Below, one piece after another: positions 16,992 to 26,088 of a DNA stretch of 64,000 nucleotides. Within the stretch, counting starts at the first letter, position 1. Every line of letters starts with the position of its first letter. The notes beneath the pieces were generated by a model. It searched no databases, was not told the DNA's origin, and saw only the letters and a list, made by a program, of their open reading frames with translations. This stretch comes from JAOUEA01 sp963734685. Lineage in GTDB: Bacteria > Actinomycetota > UBA4738 > HRBIN12. The translations under genes were made by a program, and so were the position numbers. Where the stretch lies: positions 434,001-498,000 of the forward strand of contig CAVTIC010000007.1 of NCBI GenBank assembly GCA_963734685.1, written 5' to 3'.

Positions 16992-18971
16992 ATGGGTCGC
17001 CACCGAGGGTTCTTCGCCGTGCGACCGGTCGACGAGGAACAGCGCCCGGTCGACCGGGCCACCGTACGGCGGGTCGTGAACACGTTCCGGCCCTATCGGG
17101 GCACGGTCGGGCTCGTAGCGGTCGCGATCGTCGTGACGTCGGGACTCGGCGTCGTGAACCCACTGCTCATCGCAGCGGTCTTCAACAACGCCCTGTTCGG
17201 CGACCCCCCCGGCTCCTGCGCGAGCGGGGCGTGTCCCGATCTCCCGCTCCTGTATCGCTACGTGGCCCTGATGATCGCCGTGCCGGTCGTCACGAGCCTC
17301 ATCGGCATCGCGCAGACCTACTGGGCGAACCAGGTGGGGCTGCACGTGATGCAGGACCTCCGTAACGCCCTCTACGCCCACCTGCAGAACATGCCGCTCC
17401 GGTTCTTCACGAACACCCGCACGGGAGAGATCCAGTCTCGGCTGTCCAACGATGTGGGCGGTGTGCAGTCGGTCGTGACCGACACGGCCTCGAACGTGCT
17501 GGCGAACGTGGTCACGATCGTCAGCACCTTGATCGCGATGCTGCTGCTCTCCGTGCCTCTGACGGTGCTCTCGCTCGCGTTGATGCCGTTGTTCCTCTGG
17601 CTGACGGTGAAGGTGGGGAGGGCGCGACGCGAGGTCGCGACGAACACGCAGAGGACCCTTGCCGACCTCACGGCGATCACCGAGGAGACCCTGTCGGTCA
17701 GCGGCATCCTGCTGTCCAAGTCGTTCGGCCGCCAACGTCACGAGATCGGCCGGTTCCGTGACGAGAATCAGCGCCTGACGGGCCTGCAGATCCGCCAGAC
17801 GATGATCGGGCGGTCCTTCTTCGCCGTCGTCGGCACCTTCTTCTCGATCACGCCGGCCCTCGTGTACCTCGTGGCCGGCTGGCAGCTCTCGACGAACATC
17901 AACGCGATCGACGCGGGCACGATCGTGGCGTTCACGACGCTGCAGTCGAGGCTGTTCTTCCCGATGGGCTCGATGCTGCAGGTCTCGACGGAGGTGCAGA
18001 GCTCGTTCGCGCTGTTCGACCGCATCTTCGAGTACCTCGATCTGCGCCATGACATCGAGGACGCACCGGACGCGACCTCGCTCGACACGTCGCGGGTGCG
18101 AGGCGCCGTCGAGCTGCGAGACGTGCGGTTCCGTTACGACGAGCCAGAGCAGCGCGCGACCCCCGTCTCGCCGACCGACCTCGACGTCGCGAACGAGGCC
18201 CCGAGGGAATGGACGCTCGACGGGGTGTCGATGCACATCGAGCCCGGGCAGCTCGCGGCGCTCGTCGGCCCGAGCGGCGCCGGCAAGACGACGGTGACCT
18301 ACCTGGTGCCGCGCCTGTACGACGTGCAGCAGGGCTCCGTCACGATCGACGGTCACGACGTGCGTGGCATCACGCTCGAATCGCTCGGCCACATCATCGG
18401 TGTGGTGACGCAGGAGACCTACCTGTTCCACACGACGATCCGGCGCAACCTGCTCTACGGCCGGCCTGACGCCTCCCAGGAGGAACTCGAGTCTGCCGCC
18501 CGGGCAGCGTACATCCATGACCGCATCGTCGAGCTGCCCGACGGATACGACACGGTCGTGGGGGAGCGTGGATACAAGCTCTCCGGCGGGGAGAAGCAGC
18601 GGCTCGCGATCGCCCGGGTGGTCCTGAAGGACCCGCGCATCCTGATCCTCGACGAGGCGACCTCATCGCTCGACACGACGAGTGAGCGGCTGGTGCAGGC
18701 GGCGCTCGAGCCGTTGATGGAGGGCCGCACGACGATCGCGATCGCGCACCGGCTGTCGACGATCCTCAAGGCCGATGTGATCTTCGTGATCGACCGCGGA
18801 CGGGTGGTCGAACGAGGAACCCACGACGAGCTCCTCGCCCTGGGTGGGTTGTACGCGAGGCTCTACGAGCAGCAGTTCCGGGGAGGACTCGTACAGGCCG
18901 AGTGCGAGGACGGCGTGATCCTGGCGAGCGGCGAGGTCGTCCGCACGGCGTCGGGCTCGGGCGCCGCCTAG
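16992..18971 (+). CDS. ABC exporter, fused permease and ATPase
   Basis: A 659-residue half transporter. The N-terminal six-helix domain includes VGLVAVAIVVTSGLGVV, VVTIVSTLIAMLLLSVPLTV and LFLWLTVKVG. The cassette carries Walker A GPSGAGKTT, Q-loop VVTQETYLFH, signature LSGGEKQRLAIARV and Walker B ILILDEATSSLD. MdlB/MsbA-like exporters work as homo- or heterodimers on lipids, drugs or peptides; the cargo is unknown. A stretch between permease and Walker A (PEQRATPVSPTDLDVANEAP) is longer than usual. The stop shares a CTAG with the convergent acetyltransferase. Confidence 0.93.
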   Translation: MGRHRGFFAVRPVDEEQRPVDRATVRRVVNTFRPYRGTVGLVAVAIVVTSGLGVVNPLLIAAVFNNALFGDPPGSCASGACPDLPLLYRYVALMIAVPVVTSLIGIAQTYWANQVGLHVMQDLRNALYAHLQNMPLRFFTNTRTGEIQSRLSNDVGGVQSVVTDTASNVLANVVTIVSTLIAMLLLSVPLTVLSLALMPLFLWLTVKVGRARREVATNTQRTLADLTAITEETLSVSGILLSKSFGRQRHEIGRFRDENQRLTGLQIRQTMIGRSFFAVVGTFFSITPALVYLVAGWQLSTNINAIDAGTIVAFTTLQSRLFFPMGSMLQVSTEVQSSFALFDRIFEYLDLRHDIEDAPDATSLDTSRVRGAVELRDVRFRYDEPEQRATPVSPTDLDVANEAPREWTLDGVSMHIEPGQLAALVGPSGAGKTTVTYLVPRLYDVQQGSVTIDGHDVRGITLESLGHIIGVVTQETYLFHTTIRRNLLYGRPDASQEELESAARAAYIHDRIVELPDGYDTVVGERGYKLSGGEKQRLAIARVVLKDPRILILDEATSSLDTTSERLVQAALEPLMEGRTTIAIAHRLSTILKADVIFVIDRGRVVERGTHDELLALGGLYARLYEQQFRGGLVQAECEDGVILASGEVVRTASGSGAA

Positions 18972-19492
18972 GGCGACCCCGCTCCCTCGAGCGAGCGGCG
19001 ATAGGTGAGCAGCACGAAACCGTCCGGGAACACGCGGTCGTCGAGTCGCTCGAACCCGAAGGCTTCGTACATGTGTTGGGCCGCGCCCATGCGCTGGGTG
19101 GTGTGCAGGGTCATGAACGATTTCCCTTCGGCGCGGGCACGATCGAAGCAGGCCCGCATCAGCGCCCGCGCGACGCCTCGTCGCCTCACCGACTGGTCGA
19201 CACCGAGCATGCGGATATGTGCCTCGTCGGGGTGTAGCGTCGGGTCGTCCTCACGCTCGACGCGGTCGAACAGCTCGAGGGTGGCGCTGCCGACGATGCG
19301 CTCCCCGTCGAGCGCGACCAGGATCGTGGTGCGGTCGGCCCGCCCCTCGACGTCGGCGATCGCCTCCAGGTACTCACGCCAGTCGTCGTCGCCGTCCCGC
19401 ACGAACTCTCGGTAGGCCTCGGCGGTGACGCGGCCGGCCTCCGGGTACTCCCCGGGCGCCGCCTCGCGGATCGTGACGGGGGCCTCGCTCAT
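18968..19492 (-). CDS. GNAT N-acetyltransferase
   Basis: A 174-residue GCN5-related acetyltransferase. IVGSATLELFD, the acetyl-CoA loop region MLGVDQSVRRRGVARALMRA, and AAQHMYEAFGFERLDDRVF are the fold's strands 4 and 5. The start overlaps the stop of the upstream VIT1-like gene (ATGA), so the two are co-transcribed. The substrate is not predictable. Confidence 0.85.
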   Translation of the reverse strand: MSEAPVTIREAAPGEYPEAGRVTAEAYREFVRDGDDDWREYLEAIADVEGRADRTTILVALDGERIVGSATLELFDRVEREDDPTLHPDEAHIRMLGVDQSVRRRGVARALMRACFDRARAEGKSFMTLHTTQRMGAAQHMYEAFGFERLDDRVFPDGFVLLTYRRSLEGAGSP

Positions 19493-20310
19493 CCGACGAC
19501 GCTCACCCCGAGCGCCGTGCCGATCAGGTAGGTCACGATCGCGGCGCCGCCGCCGATCGCCAGCATGCGCAGCGCGGCCGCGACCGGCGGGCGTCCCGTC
19601 ACCGTCGAGGTGAGTGCTCCCACACCGAGCAGGGCCACGCCGGTCATCGTGGCGGAGATCACGGTTCCCGTGGTGCCGCCGACGAAGAAGAAGGGGATCA
19701 GGGGGATCAGCGCACCGACCGAGAACGTGAGGAACGACGAGACGGCGGCGCTGACGGGGGAGCCGAGCCCTTCCGTCGGGTCGATGCCGAGCTCTTCACG
19801 GGCATGCGTGTCGAGCGCGACCTTCGGATCGTTCGAGATCTCGGTGGCGAGCCGGTCGGCCAGCTCCTGCGAGATGCCCTTCCTCGTGTAGATCTCGGCC
19901 AGCTCCCGCCGCTCGCCTTCCGGATCGCTGCCGAGCTCGTGCGCTTCGAGGTGCAGCATGCGCTCGAGCACCTCGCGCTGGACACGCATCGACACGTACT
20001 CGCCCGCCGCCATCGAGAACGCTCCGGCCAGCAGCCCGGAGATGCCCGCCAGCAGGATCACGGAACGCCCTTGGTCCGCGCCGGCGAATCCCATGATCAG
20101 GGCCGCGTTCGAGACGAGCCCGTCGTTCACCCCGAAGATCGCGGCGCGGAGCGTGCCCGACTTCCCGACGCCGGTCGTCTGCTCCCCGTCGACCGGACCG
20201 GCGTGGGGCAGGAGCGGTTCCGAGCGGCGCAACACCCGGCGGGTCGCCAGGAGCTCGGGCAGCATGTGTTTCGTGCGAGCGTGTTCGGGCGGCAGCTCTG
20301 GTCGGCTCAC
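19489..20310 (-). CDS. VIT1/CCC1-family iron or manganese transporter
   Basis: The 273-residue membrane protein begins its core with LRAAIFGVNDGLVSNAALIM, the hallmark first helix of VIT1/CCC1 transporters. It continues with the cytosolic metal-binding helices containing MAAGEYVSMRVQREV and four further helices, ending at YLIGTALGVSVVG. These proteins move Fe2+ or Mn2+ out of the cytoplasm in exchange for protons. GTG at 20310 is taken as start; an ATG at 20322 is possible. It is divergent from a MarR regulator, whose start lies only about 25 bases away and which may control it. Confidence 0.87.
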   Translation of the reverse strand: MSRPELPPEHARTKHMLPELLATRRVLRRSEPLLPHAGPVDGEQTTGVGKSGTLRAAIFGVNDGLVSNAALIMGFAGADQGRSVILLAGISGLLAGAFSMAAGEYVSMRVQREVLERMLHLEAHELGSDPEGERRELAEIYTRKGISQELADRLATEISNDPKVALDTHAREELGIDPTEGLGSPVSAAVSSFLTFSVGALIPLIPFFFVGGTTGTVISATMTGVALLGVGALTSTVTGRPPVAAALRMLAIGGGAAIVTYLIGTALGVSVVG

Positions 20311-20334
20311 GACCACGAGCATAATCGTGGCGTC

Positions 20335-20760
20335 ATGGAGCGGATCCCCGACATCGGCACGCTGCTGCTCGAGGCGCAGCGCGCCGTGGCGCGCGATCTC
20401 GGCGACGCGCTCGTCGAACGAGGCTATGAGGACGTGCGGCCCGGTCACGCGGCCTTGTTCCTGTACGTCGATCGGCGCGGCGGCACTCGGCTCGGCGAGC
20501 TCGCCCGCCGCGCCGGCGTCACGAAGCAGTCGATGATGCAGGTGGTCGATGACCTCGAGGCTCTCGGGTATGTGCGTCGTGAGCCCGATCCGGCCGATGC
20601 GCGCGCCAAGCTCGTCCACCTCACGGCACACGGCCGGCGCTGCGCGACCGAGTTCCGCCGAGCGGTGCAGGTGCTCGAGACGCGCACACGCCGACGCCTC
20701 GGCGACCGCGGGTACGAGGCCGTGCGGAGCGCTCTGACGAAGCTCGTGGAACGTCACTGA
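20335..20760 (+). CDS. MarR-family transcriptional regulator
   Basis: A 141-residue winged-helix regulator. TRLGELARRAGVTKQSMMQV is the recognition HTH, and VRREPDPADARAKLVHLTAHG the wing with its typical D.R..lv.LT pattern. It is divergent from the VIT1-like transporter with almost no space between, so autoregulation together with control of that gene is likely. CATAAT ends nine bases before the ATG, and no Shine-Dalgarno sequence is visible. Confidence 0.88.
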   Translation: MERIPDIGTLLLEAQRAVARDLGDALVERGYEDVRPGHAALFLYVDRRGGTRLGELARRAGVTKQSMMQVVDDLEALGYVRREPDPADARAKLVHLTAHGRRCATEFRRAVQVLETRTRRRLGDRGYEAVRSALTKLVERH

Positions 20761-20781
20761 CGGCGGGGCAGGGCCCTGCCG

Positions 20782-21897
20782 CTACCGCCGCGCGAGCGAC
20801 GGGCGATCGATCCGGAACGCGGACAGGTCGAACACGGGCTCGTCCCCGGCCGCGAGCGCGGCGAGCGCACGGCCGAACAGAGGTGCGAACTTGAACCCGT
20901 GACCGCTGCACGGCGAGGCGATGACGACCGGGCCGACGCGGTCGAGCACGAAGTCTTCGTCGGGGGTGATCGTGTACAGGCAGGTGTCGGTCCGATCGGT
21001 CGGACGGGCCGCCGGCACCTGGACGGCGACGTAGTCGAGCACGCGCTGCAACCGGCCGGGATCGGGGTCGAACGAGCGTCCGTCCGCGTCGGTGGCGGGC
21101 CCGGACCTGTGCAACCCCACCTTGAAGCCGCCCGGTTCCCACGGGTCGGGCACGACGTAGGCCGGATGTTCCTCGTCGTACAGCCAGTCGATCACGGGGG
21201 GCGGCGCCGCCCTGTCCGGGCCCAGCTCGAAGTAGGTGACCTGTTCGAGGGTGGGTCGCAGCGGCACGTCGATGCCCGCGGTCGCGAGCAGCGGCTCGGC
21301 CCAGGGTCCCGCGGCGACGACCGCGACCGGGGTCTCGAACCGCGTCCCATCCGACGTCGTGAGGGCCACGCCATCGCCGGCGGCCGAGATGCCGACGACA
21401 GTCGTTCCCTCGACGATCGTCGCTCCGGCCGCGACGGCGAGGCGGGCTTGTGCTTCGACCGTGCGGTCGGCCTTCAGTACGGCGCCGTCGGGCTGGAACA
21501 CGACGTCGGCCTCGATCGGGAGGGCGAGCGAGGGCCACCGCTCGTTCGCGTCCGCTCCCGACATTCGCTCGACCCGGAGTCCCACGGCCTCGAGCAACGA
21601 CGCACGCTGTAGGGCCTCGGGACCGACGTCGATGCATCCGGTGACGCGAAAGAGCGGTTCCCCCGAGGCGTCCTCGAGCTCGTCCCAGGTCTCCCTGGCG
21701 GCCATCGCGAGCCGAACGTACCCGACGTCGTGATAGGCGTAACGGAAGATCCGGGTGGGGCCACCCGAGCTGCCGTTCGGATGCCCGATCGAGAACCGCT
21801 CGATCAGCAGGGTCTCGCGCCCGGTCATCGCAAGGTTCCGGGCGGCTGCCGTGCCCATCGCGCCGGCGCCGACCACGATCGCATCCAGGCGTTGCAT
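20782..21897 (-). CDS. FAD-dependent amine oxidase, sarcosine oxidase / N-methyltryptophan oxidase type
   Basis: A 371-residue flavoprotein oxidase. The dinucleotide-binding motif GAGAMGTAAA is near residue 10. The middle holds GSSGGPTRIFRYAY, the family's flavin-contact loop. DTCLYTITPDEDFVLDRVG carries the Cys that binds FAD covalently in monomeric sarcosine oxidase, and CSGHGFKFAP is the C-terminal flavin site. It probably demethylates an N-methyl amino acid, producing formaldehyde and peroxide. TACCGT ends six bases before the ATG, suggesting a leaderless mRNA. Confidence 0.88.
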   Translation of the reverse strand: MQRLDAIVVGAGAMGTAAARNLAMTGRETLLIERFSIGHPNGSSGGPTRIFRYAYHDVGYVRLAMAARETWDELEDASGEPLFRVTGCIDVGPEALQRASLLEAVGLRVERMSGADANERWPSLALPIEADVVFQPDGAVLKADRTVEAQARLAVAAGATIVEGTTVVGISAAGDGVALTTSDGTRFETPVAVVAAGPWAEPLLATAGIDVPLRPTLEQVTYFELGPDRAAPPPVIDWLYDEEHPAYVVPDPWEPGGFKVGLHRSGPATDADGRSFDPDPGRLQRVLDYVAVQVPAARPTDRTDTCLYTITPDEDFVLDRVGPVVIASPCSGHGFKFAPLFGRALAALAAGDEPVFDLSAFRIDRPSLARR

Positions 21898-21903
21898 GCG
21901 CGA

Positions 21904-21909
21904 ACGGTA
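21904..21909 (-). promoter_or_regulatory. -10 element for leaderless amine oxidase mRNA
   Basis: TACCGT on the minus strand ends six bases before the ATG at 21897. The spacing places the transcription start on the start codon, and no Shine-Dalgarno sequence is present. Confidence 0.5.
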
Positions 21910-21951
21910 GCGCAGGGCGGTGAGCGGCAGCGTGCTCGATCCCGTCCCCGG

Positions 21952-21957
21952 TAGCAT
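21952..21957 (+). promoter_or_regulatory. -10 element for leaderless DUF309 mRNA
   Basis: TAGCAT ends six bases before the GTG at 21964. With the amine oxidase element on the other strand, this makes a compact divergent promoter region of about 65 bases. Confidence 0.5.
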
Positions 21958-21963
21958 CGGTTC

Positions 21964-22512
21964 GTGGCACCATCCGACCATCCGACCGGCACCGACGACG
22001 CAACCGACGATCTCCGACCACGCCGGGACGAGGCGACGGGCAAGACCGGCGTGCCGAGCCCGAAGCGTCAGAAGCCCGAGCGACCGAGGGACCGGCTCGG
22101 GCGGCCGCTGGACTGGGACGCCGAGAACGAGCTGGTCCTCGAGGATTACGACTCGCTGAGCATCGCCGAGAACCACGAGCTCGCTCGGCAGCACGTTCGC
22201 GCCGCGCGGTACTTCCCCGCACACGAAGCCTGGGAGACCGCTTGGAAGCAGGCCCGTGGCACCGATGACGCGGAGTTCTTCAAGGGCCTGTCGCAGATGG
22301 GGGCCGGGTACGTGCACATGCTCCGCGGGAACGCCCACGGCGCGAGAACGTTGCTGCGCCGCGCATCGGGTCGCGTCGGCGCCTACCCCGACGGCCACCA
22401 CGGCATCGCCACGAGCACCCTGCGCGCGAAGCTCGACGCCGACGCCGACGCGGTCGAGCGGGGGGACCTGGTGCCCGGAGAGAGCGTGACCTTCGACCCC
22501 CCCGTCGTCTAG
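21964..22512 (+). CDS. DUF309 domain protein
   Basis: A 182-residue cytosolic protein. After a charged, low-complexity N-terminus of about 70 residues comes the DUF309 helical core, with ARYFPAHEAWETAWKQARG, EFFKGLSQMGAGYVHMLRGN and GARTLLRRASGRV. The paired HE..W motif is conserved in the family, whose biochemical function is unknown. The GTG start fits the -10 element six bases upstream. Confidence 0.83.
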   Translation: MAPSDHPTGTDDATDDLRPRRDEATGKTGVPSPKRQKPERPRDRLGRPLDWDAENELVLEDYDSLSIAENHELARQHVRAARYFPAHEAWETAWKQARGTDDAEFFKGLSQMGAGYVHMLRGNAHGARTLLRRASGRVGAYPDGHHGIATSTLRAKLDADADAVERGDLVPGESVTFDPPVV

Positions 22513-22548
22513 CAGCCCCGGGAGACGACGTGTAGCCTGGGCGACCAG

Positions 22549-23268
22549 ATGGCGCAGGTCGAGACGAGCGAGATCGAGTGGAAGGGTCGCACGGGCCCGT
22601 TCTCGTTGCTCGTCCGACCCGGTGTCTTCAGCCCCACCAGCACGAGCAAGACCCTCGCCGACGCCCTCGAGATCGGCCCCGACGACACCGTGATCGACGT
22701 GGGGTGCGGCAGTGGGGTGCTCGCGTTCGTGGCCGCGCATCTCGGCGCCGCGAAGGTCTATGGGTGCGACCTATCGTCGCCCGCGGTAGAGATGGCCATC
22801 CGAAACGCCGAGCGCCTCGGATTGAGCGACGTCTGCGAGTTCCGCCAGGGCGACCTACTCGAACCGATGCGCGACGTGCGTGCCAGCGTGCTGATCGGCG
22901 ACGTGTCGGGCATCCCCGACGAGCTCGCCGCGGTCTCCGGATGGTTCCAGGATGTGCCGGCGGGCGGGCCGACCGGTGCCGAGCTGCCGCGCAAGCTCCT
23001 GGAGACGATCGGCGACACGCTGCAGCCGGGCGGCCGCCTCTACCTGCCGACCGGCACCCTGCAGGACGAGAACGCGATCCTCGCCGCCGCTCGCCGCGTG
23101 TTCGGCGACAACATCGAGCCGGTGCTCGAGCGCACGTTCCCGCTCCCCGACCTCGTGGCCAAAGCCACGGCCACCGCCCGGCTGATGAAGGACGGGCTGC
23201 TCAAGCTGCACCAGCGCGGCAGCCGCCTGCTGTGGGATCTGCGCATCTGGCGTTGCGTTCGCGCCTGA
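22549..23268 (+). CDS. SAM-dependent methyltransferase
   Basis: A 239-residue class I methyltransferase. Motif I is VIDVGCGSGVLAFVAAHLGA, followed by VYGCDLSSPAVEMAIRNAER (motif II), EFRQGDLLEP and a long C-terminal half with LPRKLLETIGDTLQPGGRLY. The N-terminal GPFSLLVRPGVFSPTSTSKT is like that of the PrmA/HemK-related group, in which methylation targets are proteins or small molecules. TAGCCT lies ten bases before the ATG. It is convergent with the respiratory operon. Confidence 0.83.
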   Translation: MAQVETSEIEWKGRTGPFSLLVRPGVFSPTSTSKTLADALEIGPDDTVIDVGCGSGVLAFVAAHLGAAKVYGCDLSSPAVEMAIRNAERLGLSDVCEFRQGDLLEPMRDVRASVLIGDVSGIPDELAAVSGWFQDVPAGGPTGAELPRKLLETIGDTLQPGGRLYLPTGTLQDENAILAAARRVFGDNIEPVLERTFPLPDLVAKATATARLMKDGLLKLHQRGSRLLWDLRIWRCVRA

Positions 23269-23297
23269 CGCCGGGCGGGCTCACGCCGGAACCCTTC

Positions 23298-23681
23298 TCA
23301 CTCCCTGCTTTCCCGCGTGAGTCCCGCGACGGCCCAGACGAGCAACACCACACCGACCGTCAGCAGGATGAGGCCGTACACGAGCCCCGCCCCCGTCACG
23401 AGCACCCCGAGCACGAGGAACACGGGCCATGCCGTCCCCGTCGGGAACGAGCCGAGCGAATCGCCGGCCTCGTCGACGGGGTCGGCATCGGGGTCGTCGG
23501 CGGCGCGGACGCTCGGCGAGGCTCCGTGCCGCGCCCACCACGATCCGACGATGATAGGCATCAGCCCGAGGAACCAGAGCATCACGGCTCCGACGACCTC
23601 ATACGTGAGGAACCAGTAGATCGTGCCGAGTCCGAGGCCGAAGCCCGCGTACGCCCACAGGTAGCGCAGCGCGATCCTCAC
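23298..23681 (-). CDS. ctaF: Cytochrome c oxidase subunit IV (CtaF type)
   Basis: A 127-residue four-helix membrane protein: FGLGLGTIYWFLTYEVVGAV, VMLWFLGLMPIIVGSWWA, then an acidic loop (DDPDADPVDEAG) and VFLVLGVLVTGAGLVYGLIL. The small subunit IV of actinobacterial aa3 oxidases has this topology, and the gene is last in the operon, overlapping the ctaD stop with GTGA. A GTG start at 23681 is chosen for that overlap; the frame is open further upstream. Confidence 0.82.
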   Translation of the reverse strand: MRIALRYLWAYAGFGLGLGTIYWFLTYEVVGAVMLWFLGLMPIIVGSWWARHGASPSVRAADDPDADPVDEAGDSLGSFPTGTAWPVFLVLGVLVTGAGLVYGLILLTVGVVLLVWAVAGLTRESRE

Positions 23682-25348
23682 GATGAGGCTCCGTTCGGAC
23701 GTCCATCGGGCGCGAGCTCGAGATGACGCATGTCGAACGCCGGCCGTTCCGAGCGGATGCGTGGCAGCGACGAGAAGTTGTGTTCGGGCGGTGGTGACGT
23801 CGTCGCCCATTCGAGCGAGTACCCGCCCCACGGGTCGTCACCCGCCGGCGTGCGTCGTCGACGCGAGGTGACCGCGTCGACGAGGAACAGGAGCACGCCG
23901 GCCGAGAGCACCACGACGCCGAGCGAGGAGACCAGGTTCGGCGTGTCCCAGCCGAGCCCCGGGGCGTAGTCGACGATGCGCCGAGGCATGCCGCGAAGGC
24001 CCACCACGAACTGCGGCCAGAACGTCAGGTTGAATCCGACGAACATCAAGGCGAAGACGCCGCGGCCGAGCCGCTCCGAGAGCCGGTACCCGAAGGCCTT
24101 CGGCCACCAGAAGTAGATCGCGGCGAAGATCCCGAAGACCGAGCCGCCCATCATCGTGTAGTGGAAATGCGACACGAGGAAGTACGAGTCCGACACCTGG
24201 AAGTCGATCGGCGCGCTCGCGAGCATCACGCCGGTGACGCCCCCGATCAGGAAGTTCAGCATGAACCCGATCGAGAAGAGCATCGCGACCCGGAGCGAGA
24301 TCTTGCCGCCCCACATCGTGCCGATCCAGTTGAAGAACTTCACGCCCGTCGGCACCGCGATCGTGAAGGTCATGGCGGAGAAGAACGGGTTGTCCACCAC
24401 CCCGGTCGTGAACATGTGGTGGGCCCAAACCCCGGTCGAGAGCGCCCCGATCGCGAGCGTCGCGAGGATGAAGCCCGTGTAGCCGAAGAGCGGCTTGCGA
24501 CTGAACACCGGGATGATCTCGGTGATCACCCCGAAGAACGGCAGGATCAAGATGTAGACCTCGGGATGGCCCAAGAACCAGAACAGATGTTGGTACACGA
24601 TCGGGTCTCCGCCGCCCAGAGGGTCGAAGGCCTGGCCGCCGAGCCTCCGGTCGAACAGCAACAGCACGAAGGCCGCCACCGCCGGGGGGAACGCGACGAG
24701 CCCGAGGATCGCGGTGACGACGACGTTCCACGTGAACACGGGCAGGCGCCACATCGTCATGCTGGGAGCTCGCATCAGGAACGTCGTCGTGATCACGTTG
24801 ACGCCCGACATCACGGTGGAGATCGCGACGAGCGCCAACCCGAGGATCAGGAGGTCCGGGCCTACGCCGGGGGAGTACCGCGGGCCCGACAGCGGCGGGT
24901 AGAGGTACCAGCCCGTCGCGACGCCGCCGGCATCGCTCGCGAACGAGCTGAGGAGCACGAGGAGGCCGCCCCCCGCGAAGAACCAGTACCCCGTCGCGTT
25001 CAGGCGGGGGAACGCCATGTCGGGCGCGCCGATCTGCAGCGGGACCAGGTAGTTCGCGAGCCCGACGCCGAACGGCGCGACGAACAGGAAGATCATGACG
25101 ATGCCGTGCACCGTGAACAGCGTGTTGTACGTCTGCGGGCCGACGAGCTGGCTGCCGGTGTCGGCGAGCTCTGCTCGCATCGCCCCAGCGAGCGCCCCGC
25201 CGATCAGGAAGAACGCGAACGCGGTGACGCAGTACATCACCCCGATCCGCTTGTGGTCGGTCGTCGTGAGCCACGCCACCGGCCCGCCGTGGCGCGGCTG
25301 CTCGGCCGGTGTTGCGGACGAGGCAGGGCGCTCGGTGGAGATGCTCAT
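23678..25348 (-). CDS. ctaD: Cytochrome c oxidase subunit I
   Basis: The 556-residue, twelve-helix haem-copper oxidase core reduces oxygen to water and pumps protons. Ligand segments are visible: TVHGIVMIFLFV (low-spin haem a), WFLGHPEVYILILP (CuB with the cross-linked Tyr), VWAHHMFTTG (CuB histidines) and VSHFHYTMMGGSVF (haem a3 and a). The GHPEVY motif marks an A-family, aa3-type oxidase. It overlaps ctaC upstream and ctaF downstream by four bases each. Confidence 0.97.
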   Translation of the reverse strand: MSISTERPASSATPAEQPRHGGPVAWLTTTDHKRIGVMYCVTAFAFFLIGGALAGAMRAELADTGSQLVGPQTYNTLFTVHGIVMIFLFVAPFGVGLANYLVPLQIGAPDMAFPRLNATGYWFFAGGGLLVLLSSFASDAGGVATGWYLYPPLSGPRYSPGVGPDLLILGLALVAISTVMSGVNVITTTFLMRAPSMTMWRLPVFTWNVVVTAILGLVAFPPAVAAFVLLLFDRRLGGQAFDPLGGGDPIVYQHLFWFLGHPEVYILILPFFGVITEIIPVFSRKPLFGYTGFILATLAIGALSTGVWAHHMFTTGVVDNPFFSAMTFTIAVPTGVKFFNWIGTMWGGKISLRVAMLFSIGFMLNFLIGGVTGVMLASAPIDFQVSDSYFLVSHFHYTMMGGSVFGIFAAIYFWWPKAFGYRLSERLGRGVFALMFVGFNLTFWPQFVVGLRGMPRRIVDYAPGLGWDTPNLVSSLGVVVLSAGVLLFLVDAVTSRRRRTPAGDDPWGGYSLEWATTSPPPEHNFSSLPRIRSERPAFDMRHLELAPDGRPNGASS

Positions 25349-26088
25349 GCCGCCTCCGTGCCCGCGGTGAGCCAGGCGTCGAACTCGCTCGGCGCCACTA
25401 CCCGCACGGTGAACGTCATGTAGGCATGGTGGATGCCGCAGAACTCCGAGCAGACGCCATGGTAGGTGCCCAGCTCGGTCGGGGTGACGTCGAACTCGTT
25501 GACGTGCCCGGGGATCGCGTCGCGTTTGTACAGGAAGTCGTGCACCCAGAACGCATGGATCACGTCGTTCGAGGTGAGCTCGATCCGCGTCGTCTCGCCG
25601 AGTGGCAACAGGATCTCCGGCCCCGGCACACCCTCGGCGCTCGGCTCGCTGACCACCTCGACGCCGTCGTCGGGGAACATGAACCGCCAGCCCCAGGAGA
25701 ACGCTTCGACCCGCAGGGTCACGTCAGGGTTGGGCGTGACCGACGAGGCCCGATCCTCGGTCCCGAACGACAGGACGAACAGCGCCACGACGATCACCAC
25801 GGGGACCGCGGTGTAGACGATCTCGAGCGGCACGTTCGCGTGGAACTGGCGACCGAGCTCCGATTCCGGGTCGCGTCGCCTGCGCCGGTACCGCACGAGC
25901 GACCACGCGATCAGGCCGTAGACGAGCGCGGCGACCACGATGCCCGCCCAGAAGAAGACCTGCCACAGCCGGAAGATCTCCTCGCCCTGCTCCGTACTTC
26001 CGCGCGGCATGCCGAACGACGAGGAGCACGAGGCGGCCGCGATGACGATCGCCGACGCACACGCGGATCGGGCCACCCTCCGCGTCAT
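25345..26088 (-). CDS. ctaC: Cytochrome c oxidase subunit II
   Basis: The 247-residue subunit carries the CuA centre. A lipoprotein signal ends IAAASC, followed by two transmembrane helices (FFWAGIVVAALVYGLIAWSL and VYTAVPVVIVVALFVLSF). The cupredoxin domain contains DVIHAFWVHDF and CSEFCGIHHAYM (C-x3-C-x3-H-x2-M), the CuA ligands. No fused cytochrome c domain is present, so electrons should arrive from the dihaem cytochrome encoded in the same operon. It overlaps qcrB by four bases. Confidence 0.95.
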   Translation of the reverse strand: MTRRVARSACASAIVIAAASCSSSFGMPRGSTEQGEEIFRLWQVFFWAGIVVAALVYGLIAWSLVRYRRRRRDPESELGRQFHANVPLEIVYTAVPVVIVVALFVLSFGTEDRASSVTPNPDVTLRVEAFSWGWRFMFPDDGVEVVSEPSAEGVPGPEILLPLGETTRIELTSNDVIHAFWVHDFLYKRDAIPGHVNEFDVTPTELGTYHGVCSEFCGIHHAYMTFTVRVVAPSEFDAWLTAGTEAA